Of a stretch of 15,439 bases of DNA, positions 6,672-13,180 are shown one piece after another. The DNA is taken from assembly GCA_021819605.1 (NCBI GenBank), contig JAKAQT010000022.1:1-15439 (forward strand), written 5' to 3'. This DNA comes from Thermoplasmata archaeon (GTDB lineage Archaea; Thermoplasmatota; Thermoplasmata; Thermoplasmatales; Thermoplasmataceae). The translations under genes were made by a program, and so were the position numbers. Each line of letters opens with the position of its first letter. The stretch's first letter is position 1. The notes under the pieces are model-generated. The model was not told the DNA's origin. It worked only from the letters and a program-made list of their open reading frames with translations, and did not search any database.

Positions 6672-7868
6672 TCACACCCTCTCAAAGAGTGCTGAATAGC
6701 CCTGGCCCCCGCCAACACATAAGGTCGCCACTGCTTTCTCCTTCTTTTCGGTGTTCAGCAGGCGTGAAACAGTGCCGCCAAGCCTTGCGCCGGACGCACC
6801 AAGGGGGTGACCTATGGCTATAGCGCCTCCCTTCAGGTTCACACGTTTCTCATCAAGGCCAAGTTCCCTTATGGCATTGAGGACCACAACAGCAAATGCC
6901 TCATTGATCTCCCAGATATCGATATCTTCAGCACTGAGCCCTGCATTCTTCAGAAGCTTCTGGGATGCCGGGACAGGCCCCAGTCCCATTATTGTAGGAT
7001 CAACCGCTGCCCATGCAAAGGAGCTGAGTTTTGCCAGGGGCTTCAGCCCGTATTCACGGACTTTTTTCCCGGACATTAGCATGGTCAGTGACGCGCCTGC
7101 ATTGAGAGGCGAAGAGTTTCCAGCGGTTATCTTTCCATCCTTTACGAAGGCGGGCTGAAGTGCCCTGAGCCCCTCCATGGTGGTGTCTGGCCTGATGCTC
7201 TGATCCCGGTCGATTGTGACAAAATCATCATCCTTTTCAACATCGATGGGAAGAATCTCATCCTTGAAGAAACCCTCATCAAGGGCACTGGCTGCCTTCC
7301 TGTGGCTCTCCATTGAGAAACGGTCCATGTCTTCCCTCTCAATGTTTTTCACCTTTGCCAGCTTTTCGGCTGTCAGCCCCATGTTATATGAGGTGGTCAT
7401 GTCATATTTGGCATATTCCGGCCTGACAATGAGCTTTATATTTGGTTTCACGTGGGGATTGTTGGAAAGAGGCACATGTGTCATATGCTCCATGCCGCCT
7501 GCCAGCACAATGTCGGAATTTCCGGTCATTATTTCCATTGCCCCTATGCTCATTGCATTCAGGGATGATGAACATGCCCTGTCGAGGGACATTGACGGTA
7601 CATTGAATGGAAGGCCGGCCATGAATACTGGATGGCGCCCCCCATACAGCCAGTTTTCGTCTGCCTGTATGGCGCATCCTGTGATGACATCATTGATCTC
7701 CTCGGCCTTTACTCCAGTCTCGGAGACAGAATTCTTGATGAGCTGGCCCAAGGCCTCGTCCATTCTTATGCTGTTGAATACATCTTTCTCCGGAGCATTT
7801 GGTCTTGACCGTGAGAAGGCGGTCCTTTTATAATGCACCAGGTATACTTCTCTGTCCTTATCCATCAT
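6672..7868 (-). CDS. Acetyl-CoA C-acyltransferase (thiolase)
   Basis: This 398-residue protein has the full thiolase set. The nucleophilic Cys99 is in RACSSSLNAM, NEAFA is at 322-326, His354 is in GHPLGASGAR and the second Cys384 is in CVGGGQGYSALF. It cleaves 3-ketoacyl-CoA with CoA to acetyl-CoA and a shortened acyl-CoA, or runs in the condensing direction. Its position upstream of two acyl-CoA dehydrogenases and divergent from ETF argues for beta-oxidation. It is the first gene of the operon. Two adjacent ATG codons (7868, 7865) could start it. A TATA-like CTTATTTAG about 34 bp upstream gives a very short leader. The length and all four motifs are normal. No enoyl-CoA hydratase or hydroxyacyl-CoA dehydrogenase is nearby. 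Confidence 0.95.
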   Translation of the reverse strand: MMDKDREVYLVHYKRTAFSRSRPNAPEKDVFNSIRMDEALGQLIKNSVSETGVKAEEINDVITGCAIQADENWLYGGRHPVFMAGLPFNVPSMSLDRACSSSLNAMSIGAMEIMTGNSDIVLAGGMEHMTHVPLSNNPHVKPNIKLIVRPEYAKYDMTTSYNMGLTAEKLAKVKNIEREDMDRFSMESHRKAASALDEGFFKDEILPIDVEKDDDFVTIDRDQSIRPDTTMEGLRALQPAFVKDGKITAGNSSPLNAGASLTMLMSGKKVREYGLKPLAKLSSFAWAAVDPTIMGLGPVPASQKLLKNAGLSAEDIDIWEINEAFAVVVLNAIRELGLDEKRVNLKGGAIAIGHPLGASGARLGGTVSRLLNTEKKEKAVATLCVGGGQGYSALFERV

Positions 7869-7896
7869 ATCACTGTGTTTGTAAGTGCGATGTGAT

Positions 7897-7922
7897 CTAA
7901 ATAAGTTTTTGTGGTTATTTAG
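7897..7922 (-). promoter_or_regulatory. Inverted repeat over the thiolase promoter
   Basis: CTAAATAA (7897-7904) and TTATTTAG (7915-7922) are a perfect 8-bp inverted repeat with a 10-bp spacer, centres 18 bp apart. The half nearer the gene overlaps the TATA-like CTTATTTAG of the thiolase promoter. A repressor bound here would block TBP. It may equally be a chance A+T-rich dyad. Confidence 0.4.
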
Positions 7923-8010
7923 CAGAGTCTATAAATCATTTATTGCCCAACTTTTCCTGTTTTTATGGTCTTCCGTGGGATGCCATTGCGTGCCAGTTCC
8001 CGACGAAATG

Positions 8011-8020
8011 TATAAAGATA
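8011..8020 (+). promoter_or_regulatory. TATA box of the ETF operon
   Basis: TATAAAGATA, preceded by a purine-rich BRE-like GAAATG, predicts a transcript start near 8040. That favours the ATG at 8052 over the one at 8037 as the first codon of the beta subunit. Confidence 0.55.
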
Positions 8021-8051
8021 TGCAAAGGCTATTGGGATGAAGCGTGATAAA

Positions 8052-8798
8052 ATGCCGTATAATGTCATTGTTCTTGTGAAACAGATACCGGATATAGACC
8101 AGATGAAAACAGATCCCAGCACAGGAGAACCGATTCTTCAGAATCTTCCCCTCAGGGTTGAGAACCTCAGCAAGAATGCCATTGAGGCTGCAGTGAAGAT
8201 AAAGGAAAAGCATGGCGGGAAGGTCTCAGCAATCATATTTGGAACCGATAAATCCTCAGCAGCAATGAAGGAATCATATGCAATGGGAGTGGATGAGGGC
8301 TTTCTGCTAACCGGCTACAATGGCAACCATCCGGAAGTTACGGCAAAGGTTCTGGCAGAAAAGATAAAATCCATACCTCATGATCTTGTGATACTGGGCA
8401 ACCAGTCTGCGGATTCTTATACCGGGCTTCTTCCTGGAAAGATATCGGCAATAACAGGGGAACCGCTTCTTGGCAACGCAATCAAGATAGAAATGGACGG
8501 GAAAACTGCAAAGGTGACATCGGCGCTTGAGGAATACAACCTTGAGATCATGGGCGAAACACCGGCCATAATTTCTGTGGCTCAGGAGATAAATGAGCCG
8601 CGCCTTCCCCCTGTCCTGCAGATCATGGCCGCCGGCAGGAAACCCATAAACACCCAGCCTGCAGGGCCAAAGGAAAAATTCACGTCAGTTGTTATTTCAA
8701 ACAAGGCACCAAAGAGCGACAGGAAGCGCATTGTGTTTGAGGATGTTGACAAGGGTGTCGCTGAAGTTTCAAAGGCAATAAAGGAGGCCATAAGATGA
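8052..8798 (+). CDS. etfB: Electron transfer flavoprotein beta subunit
   Basis: The beta subunit binds AMP and pairs with the alpha subunit to take electrons from acyl-CoA dehydrogenases. Visible marks are the N-terminal VIVLVKQIPD, the AMP-binding stretch LGNQSADSYTGLLPGKIS, and the family signature EPRLPPVLQIMAAGRKPI. From the ATG at 8052 it has 248 residues, close to the usual 250-260. This start places VIVLVKQ at the canonical distance from the N-terminus, has GTGAT just upstream and lies after the predicted transcript start; the ATG at 8037 would add five residues. Its last codons overlap the alpha gene (ATGA), so the two are made in equal amounts. The operon diverges from the thiolase/dehydrogenase operon that it presumably serves. 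Confidence 0.93.
   Translation: MPYNVIVLVKQIPDIDQMKTDPSTGEPILQNLPLRVENLSKNAIEAAVKIKEKHGGKVSAIIFGTDKSSAAMKESYAMGVDEGFLLTGYNGNHPEVTAKVLAEKIKSIPHDLVILGNQSADSYTGLLPGKISAITGEPLLGNAIKIEMDGKTAKVTSALEEYNLEIMGETPAIISVAQEINEPRLPPVLQIMAAGRKPINTQPAGPKEKFTSVVISNKAPKSDRKRIVFEDVDKGVAEVSKAIKEAIR
8783..8787 (+). promoter_or_regulatory. Shine-Dalgarno of etfA
   Basis: GGAGG lies 7 nt before the ATG of the alpha subunit, inside the end of the beta gene, and contrasts with the short or absent leaders of first genes in this window. Confidence 0.6.
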
Positions 8799-9688
8799 AG
8801 GCACTTGTTTTTTCTGACAACCAGGATATAATCGCCCAGATCCTGTCGGCACTTAAGGGCAAAGCTGACGCCGACGCAGCAGCACTTTCCCCGGTAATGG
8901 AAGGCGTAGACCAGTACGGTGCCACAAGGTTGTACGAACTTACTGGCAATCCTGGATCTGATGCAATATTCCAGGCCCTATCAAAGATATTCACCGATGG
9001 AAAATACGATCTATTCCTTGCTGGATCAACCGTAAGGGGGCGAGAGGTTGCGGGTATGATGTCGGAGGCACTCAACCTGCCCGCAATGACAGAAATCAAT
9101 GACATTTCCTTCAAGGACGGCAAGGTTGTCACAAAGCGTTTCTTCTACGGAGGAAAAACTCTCCTTGAGGAGGAATCCGGTGCTAGGGTACTGACCGTGA
9201 TGGCTGGTATTTCGGAAGCAGCCAGGGCTCAGGGGAAGTCTGAGCTCGTGATAGTGGAACTTCCTGCCTCAAAAATTACCACAGTCAACAGGATAGACAA
9301 GATGGCTGGTTCCGTTAACATAGAGAAGGCACAGGTTATCGTATCTGTGGGAAGGGGAATAGGAAGCAAGGAGAACATCGAGAAAGTAAAACCGCTTGCT
9401 GAAGCTGTGCATGGTGAGATTGCCGGTTCGCGACCCGTGTGCCTTGACTATCAGTGGCTCAGCGAGGACAGGCAAGTTGGGCTTTCTGGAAAGAAAGTGA
9501 AGCCAAAACTGTACATTGCACTTGGCATCTCTGGGCAGATTCAGCACATAGCAGGAATGAGAACCTCCAGGGTTGTGGTGGCGGTGAATAAGGACAAAAG
9601 CGCCCCGATTTTCGAGGAGGCAGACTACGGAATTGTGGGCGACCTTTTCCAGATAGTGCCAAAACTTGTTTTAGCTCTAAAGCGGTGA
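8795..9688 (+). CDS. etfA: Electron transfer flavoprotein alpha subunit
   Basis: The alpha subunit carries the redox-active FAD. The C-terminal FAD domain has the full motif series: VGRGIGSKENI (185-195), SRPV with Arg213, QVGLSG (227-232), GISGQIQHIAGM (244-255), NKDKSAPIFEEADYG (265-279) and IVGDLFQIVP (280-289). Its 297 residues are slightly short because the N-terminal domain is compact, but nothing essential is missing. It accepts electrons from the acyl-CoA dehydrogenases encoded by the divergent operon; the quinone oxidoreductase that would take them further is not in the window. It starts by ATGA overlap with etfB and is followed by a hairpin with a T-tract, so the operon seems to have just two genes. 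Confidence 0.95.
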   Translation: MKALVFSDNQDIIAQILSALKGKADADAAALSPVMEGVDQYGATRLYELTGNPGSDAIFQALSKIFTDGKYDLFLAGSTVRGREVAGMMSEALNLPAMTEINDISFKDGKVVTKRFFYGGKTLLEEESGARVLTVMAGISEAARAQGKSELVIVELPASKITTVNRIDKMAGSVNIEKAQVIVSVGRGIGSKENIEKVKPLAEAVHGEIAGSRPVCLDYQWLSEDRQVGLSGKKVKPKLYIALGISGQIQHIAGMRTSRVVVAVNKDKSAPIFEEADYGIVGDLFQIVPKLVLALKR

Positions 9689-9726
9689 TGCCACAACATC
9701 ACTTTTTGTTTGCAGTTTTTTTATTG
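9685..9726 (+). terminator. Terminator after the ETF operon
   Basis: GTGATG (9685-9690) and CATCAC (9697-9702) form a 6-bp stem with loop CCACAA, directly followed by TTTTT and then a second T-tract (TTTTTTATT). The etfA stop codon lies within the left arm. Confidence 0.5.
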
Positions 9727-9764
9727 ATAGATACCATAGATTTCAATATAGATTATTGGCAAAG

Positions 9765-9801
9765 CGGTTAAGAATTAACCGTTATAATGGATTTTTAACC
9801 G
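9765..9801 (+). promoter_or_regulatory. Operator-like triple repeat around the promoter of the MBL gene
   Basis: CGGTTAA (9765-9771), GAA, then TTAACCG (9775-9781) form a perfect inverted repeat. TTAACCG recurs at 9795-9801. The copies start at intervals of 10 and 20 bp, that is, on the same face of the helix. The TATA-like TTATAATG (9782-9789) lies between the second and third copies, so a bound repressor would block the promoter. Confidence 0.6.
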
Positions 9802-9815
9802 TGGATAAGTAGTAA

Positions 9816-9820
9816 GAGGT
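9816..9820 (+). promoter_or_regulatory. Shine-Dalgarno of the MBL gene
   Basis: GAGGT lies 7 nt before the ATG at 9828, and the TATA box predicts a leader of about 15 nt that includes it. This is unlike the leaderless arrangement of several other first genes here. Confidence 0.5.
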
Positions 9821-9827
9821 AACTAAA

Positions 9828-10586
9828 ATGCAAATAAAATTTCTTGGAAACTGGTCATCGCATTTGGAAGCAGGTAAAAGAAACGTTTCTATGATTATAG
9901 ATAAAAAGTTTGTGCTGGATTTCGGACCTCACACACTGGAGTCTCTTTTGGAAAATCATATTGATCCGTGTTCAGTAAATGAGGTTCTCATAAGCCATAT
10001 GCATCTCGACCATTTTGGCGGTATCCCGGAATTTCTATGGTACAGGACAATCAATCATTCGCGGGAGCCCGTTACTATAATCGGCCCAAATGGCATTAAA
10101 TCAGCCACTGAGAAAATTCTTGAATTATACAACACACCCTTTAATGGCAGATTTAGAGTAAATTCAACCTTTAAGGAAAGTTCTGGGGAGAAAAAGCCAT
10201 ACGATATGAAAACTGAATATATCGAGAAGTCTAAGTACGATTACATAGAAGCGTTCAAAGGCAACCACATTATAGACGATAACATATACCGGATTGAATA
10301 CAAAGGGACTGTTATAACCTATAGTGGTGACACGGCATTCACAGAAAATGCAATTAAAGCTGCAGAGGATGCTGATGTGTTATTTCATGAAATGACCTAT
10401 GCAGATGATAATGCAGAAACGGCAGCCTTCTGGAAACATTCAACCTATTCATCCGCAATGAATGTTTTCAATGAAAGCAAAGCGAAGATGATGATTCCGG
10501 TCCATCTTACCACTGAAACGTTCAACTTTCTTAATGCGAGGAAGAATGAAAGAGTAAGATTACCCATAGCCGATTTAGAATTTTAA
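9828..10586 (+). CDS. RNase Z-like metallo-beta-lactamase-fold hydrolase
   Basis: This 252-residue protein has a two-metal MBL centre of RNase Z type. SHMHLDHFGG gives His57, His59, Asp61 and His62. His147 is in KGNH, Asp168 in YSGDT, His204 in the family's HST motif and His226 in IPVHL. RNase Z makes the 3' end of tRNA, but this protein is about 50 residues shorter than typical RNase Z, has FLGNWSSHLEAGKRN in place of the usual LGTGSxxPxxxRN start, and no obvious flexible tRNA-binding arm, so a related esterase, sulfatase or phosphodiesterase role is as likely. The gene is richer in A+T than the ETF genes, suggesting separate origin. Its promoter carries a repeat that looks like an operator, so it is probably conditionally expressed. 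It ends 12 bp from the convergent MFS gene. Confidence 0.8.
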   Translation: MQIKFLGNWSSHLEAGKRNVSMIIDKKFVLDFGPHTLESLLENHIDPCSVNEVLISHMHLDHFGGIPEFLWYRTINHSREPVTIIGPNGIKSATEKILELYNTPFNGRFRVNSTFKESSGEKKPYDMKTEYIEKSKYDYIEAFKGNHIIDDNIYRIEYKGTVITYSGDTAFTENAIKAAEDADVLFHEMTYADDNAETAAFWKHSTYSSAMNVFNESKAKMMIPVHLTTETFNFLNARKNERVRLPIADLEF

Positions 10587-10598
10587 AGAATTTTGTGT

Positions 10599-11987
10599 TT
10601 ATTTTGCATCTGCTGAAGACGAAACTTTCTTTGGTCCTTCTTCCTCGATCATATTGATTTCCTCCAGGGATTTGCCTTTGGTTTCAATACCAAGGAAGAC
10701 TGTCGCCAATAGACCCATGATCGAAAGCCCTGTGAATAAAAACAAACTGAAACTGAATCCTACACTTTCCACGATAATTGGAAATGTTGTTATTCCCAGA
10801 ATGGCACCAATTCTGCTGACAGACGTACCGAAACCCTGGGCACTTGCTCTATCTTCAGTTGGAAATAATTCAACAGGATACACAAAATCTGTGGAGCCGG
10901 GACCTACTGCCTCCGTTATGTAGAATATAAGAAACAGTATAAAGATTGGTACAGCCACAACAAGAAACTCGGCTTTGGTTGAATAGAAATGAGTTATGAC
11001 GCCCAATATGCCCAGAGAGACTGCCATTCCTGCGAACCCAATAATGGTAATTGCTTTTCTTCCCATTCTGTCTATGAGAAGAATTGCGATAAAGCTCCCG
11101 AGGATTGCCAATGAATCGAACGCTGCAGAACCGAGAATAGCAAACCGTTTCGTAAATCCTAGAAATTCCAGTATCGTAGGACTGAAAATTGAAATTCCAT
11201 AGAATGCCGCGTCAAATGTAAACCAAAATATACCAACAAAAAGTAAACTCCTGAAGTATTTTGGGCTCAGAAGATCCCGTATAGGATTCTTGGTGTCCCT
11301 ACTTATGTTTTTCAGATCATCGCTTTTGCCGGTTAGTTTATATTCAATGCTTTCAGCTTGTTTATCCTTTCCTTTGTTGGCCAGCCATCTGACTGATTCT
11401 GGTACATCTCTTCTTAGGACCAGAATAATTGCTGCTGGAATAACGCCAACAAGAAACATATATTTCCATGATTCGTCTCCCAGTGGAAGCAACATGTAAC
11501 CGGTAAGAGCTGCGGCTACCGCTCCCACAAACCAAGAAAGGACATTAGTTGTCAACAGTTTTCCCCTGTATTTGACGGGGCTGAATTCACTTATTATGGT
11601 CGTGCCTATGGCGTAATCCGCACCAAGACCGAGGCCCAGTATAAACCTCGTTATAAACAGAGAAGCAAAATTGAAGGAAAAAACTTCTGCAACTGTCATT
11701 ACTATAAAAATAGCCATATCATACATGTACATTGTTTTCCTGCCGTACAGATCCGTTATGTAACCAAAGAGAATTGCCCCGATGAGCATGCCAATTATTG
11801 TTGAAGCCCCGATCAGTCCGCTTCCAAGGGCGGTATTAATGCCAAATTGAGTCTTTGACATAACGATAAGTGCCACTGATATTATTGATATGTCAAAACC
11901 ATCCAGAAAGGTTCCACCTATGGAAAGTACTGTTATTTTCTTATGGACGCTACTTAATTTAGCATTATCCATCGCTTCATATTCCAT
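10599..11987 (-). CDS. MFS transporter (sugar porter / phosphate:H+ symporter-like)
   Basis: This 462-residue transporter has about 12 transmembrane helices. TM1 carries LDGFDISIIS (28-37) with two acidic residues, as in phosphate and aromatic-acid symporters. Motif A is GYITDLYGRK (75-84); GADYAIGTTIISEFSP (122-137) recalls the phosphate-symporter GGDYPLSATIxSEF. PESVRWL (196-202), PVELFPTEDRASAQGFG (371-387) and a C-terminal ETKGKSLEEI are shared with sugar porters. The substrate cannot be read directly. A TATA-like AAATTTAAA (12010-12018) lies about 27 bp upstream, so the transcript is probably leaderless. The gene is a paralogue of the MFS gene at 13177-14487, and both flank a glycerophosphodiester phosphodiesterase, which points to glycerophosphodiesters or related phospho-compounds as substrates (inference). 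Confidence 0.9.
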   Translation of the reverse strand: MEYEAMDNAKLSSVHKKITVLSIGGTFLDGFDISIISVALIVMSKTQFGINTALGSGLIGASTIIGMLIGAILFGYITDLYGRKTMYMYDMAIFIVMTVAEVFSFNFASLFITRFILGLGLGADYAIGTTIISEFSPVKYRGKLLTTNVLSWFVGAVAAALTGYMLLPLGDESWKYMFLVGVIPAAIILVLRRDVPESVRWLANKGKDKQAESIEYKLTGKSDDLKNISRDTKNPIRDLLSPKYFRSLLFVGIFWFTFDAAFYGISIFSPTILEFLGFTKRFAILGSAAFDSLAILGSFIAILLIDRMGRKAITIIGFAGMAVSLGILGVITHFYSTKAEFLVVAVPIFILFLIFYITEAVGPGSTDFVYPVELFPTEDRASAQGFGTSVSRIGAILGITTFPIIVESVGFSFSLFLFTGLSIMGLLATVFLGIETKGKSLEEINMIEEEGPKKVSSSADAK

Positions 11988-12009
11988 AAAAGACCAATCT
12001 GGCAGCTAG

Positions 12010-12018
12010 TTTAAATTT
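12010..12018 (-). promoter_or_regulatory. TATA box of the first MFS gene
   Basis: On the minus strand TAAATTTAAAC is centred about 27 bp before the ATG at 11987, with an AGG just upstream as a possible BRE. This is leaderless spacing. Confidence 0.5.
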
Positions 12019-12104
12019 ACCTGACATAGACTATTTACCGTTATTCAGCCTATTTATTCTATTTTTTTCTAACACACTTGAGATTCAAATTGGGGGAATT
12101 ACAA

Positions 12105-12313
12105 TCAATATTTATTTACGGACCGTCTCGCAATTTGACAATTGACAATTTCCTTTATCTTCCTAGACTTGGCTACAGTTTCTTTGTTTTTAGTGATCAT
12201 TGGATTGTATGCAATGATATATGTGCCGAATGAATTTTCATTAGATCTGTCACTAGATTATCGTACGCTTTGTAAATTTCGGTTGAATATTGTAGATCTT
12301 TGCTGAAGAAAAG
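12105..12313 (-). pseudogene. Decayed coding remnant, possibly transposase-derived
   Basis: Two overlapping minus-strand frames read like pieces of one protein separated by a frameshift. The first runs from 12313 (LFFSKDLQYSTEIYKAYDNL), the second ends at TGA 12105-12107 and contains YIIAYNPMITKNKETVAK then SRKIKEIVNCQIARR. The lysine-rich style and the YIIAYNP phrase recall the C-terminal region of IS4/IS1634-type transposases, but this is a weak resemblance. No start codon, no intact frame and no terminal repeats are visible. The tandem TTGACAATTGACAA lies within it. The remaining sequence to 12430 holds nothing recognisable. Confidence 0.35.
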
Positions 12314-12431
12314 TTACCTTTATTGCCGGTCTAATTTTGGTCCCCACCTTTGTAAGGGCAGTGATCTGAATCGTATGGTCTGCGGATAGGATAAATTCGG
12401 GGGTTACCACTTCATGGAAAAATGCTGCACA

Positions 12432-12441
12432 TTCTATATAT
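12432..12441 (+). promoter_or_regulatory. TATA box of the phosphodiesterase gene
   Basis: TTCTATATAT is centred about 27-28 bp before the ATG at 12464. It lies inside the longer open frame that begins at 12422, which shows that the upstream start is not used. Confidence 0.6.
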
Positions 12442-12463
12442 CAATAGTCCCATTTATGCTTTC

Positions 12464-13180
12464 ATGACACACAGATACGGGGGAAGAGATGTTCTCGTAA
12501 TAGCCCACAGAGGAGGCGGAGATCTATTCGTGGAAAACACACTATCCGCATTCAGAGGAGTTGAGAAACTTGGTGTTGATGCAGTTGAATGTGACGTTCA
12601 GGTGACAAAGGATGGACAGTTGGCAGTCATACATGATCCCGACTTGAGAAGAACGGCCGGAATTGATCTCAAGGTTAAGGACCTAAACGCCAAAGAACTG
12701 AAAAAATTGAAACTAAATGAAAGAGAAAACATTCCGATGCTAGAGGATGTGTTTGAAGCTATAGATATCCCAGTGGTGATAGAACTGAAATCTATGGAGG
12801 CCGTCAGCTCTATTATAAAGCTGTTCACCATGAATCCTGATCTCCTCAGTAGGAGCGTACTTATCTCATTCTTTCATGACGCCCTGCTCCTGATGAAGCG
12901 GAAATTTCCTGCCAGTATGTGCGGGGCTCTTATTGCAGGATTTCCAGTGGACCCTGTGTCAATGGTTCGACAGTGTGGCTGCGATACTATTTCCATAAAC
13001 TATGAAGGTTTGACGGCATCCTATGTTGAAAGATGTCATAAAGGTGGTCTGAGAGTAAGCGTATGGGCTCCAAACGATGCTGCAGGAATCATGGAGTCAT
13101 TAAACGCCGGCGTGGATGCAATAGGTTCCGATCGACCTGACCTTGTCTTAAGCCTGATTAACTCCAGTAATGGAATCTAG
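12464..13180 (+). CDS. Glycerophosphodiester phosphodiesterase
   Basis: This 238-residue TIM-barrel enzyme hydrolyses glycerophosphodiesters to glycerol phosphate and an alcohol. The catalytic and metal residues are all visible: His15-Arg16-Gly17 (IAHRGG), Glu24-Asn25-Thr (VENTLSAF), Glu42 and Asp44 (ECDVQ), His57 (VIHDPDLRRT), the IELKS strand near 110, and a C-terminal GVDAIGSDRPDLVLSL. The length is typical of the bacterial/archaeal UgpQ-like group. No signal peptide is present, so it acts in the cytoplasm on imported or turned-over lipid head groups. The start is chosen by its TATA box, 28 bp upstream; 14 residues would be added by the ATG at 12422. It is flanked by two paralogous MFS genes and shares its stop region with one of them. 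Confidence 0.92.
   Translation: MTHRYGGRDVLVIAHRGGGDLFVENTLSAFRGVEKLGVDAVECDVQVTKDGQLAVIHDPDLRRTAGIDLKVKDLNAKELKKLKLNERENIPMLEDVFEAIDIPVVIELKSMEAVSSIIKLFTMNPDLLSRSVLISFFHDALLLMKRKFPASMCGALIAGFPVDPVSMVRQCGCDTISINYEGLTASYVERCHKGGLRVSVWAPNDAAGIMESLNAGVDAIGSDRPDLVLSLINSSNGI

Noticed and set aside
7216..7833. 205-residue open frame on the plus strand
   Set aside because: It lies wholly antisense to the thiolase gene, which has all its catalytic motifs; the frame shows no domain and is a codon-bias shadow.
7923..8036. Second plus-strand promoter at TCTATAAATC (7928-7937)
   Set aside because: A transcript from here would have about 90 nt of leader, whereas TATAAAGATA at 8011 is at the right distance from etfB; kept only as a chance A+T match.
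12422..12463. Upstream 14-codon extension of the phosphodiesterase
   Set aside because: The TATA box lies inside this extension and the GDPD fold begins just after the ATG at 12464.
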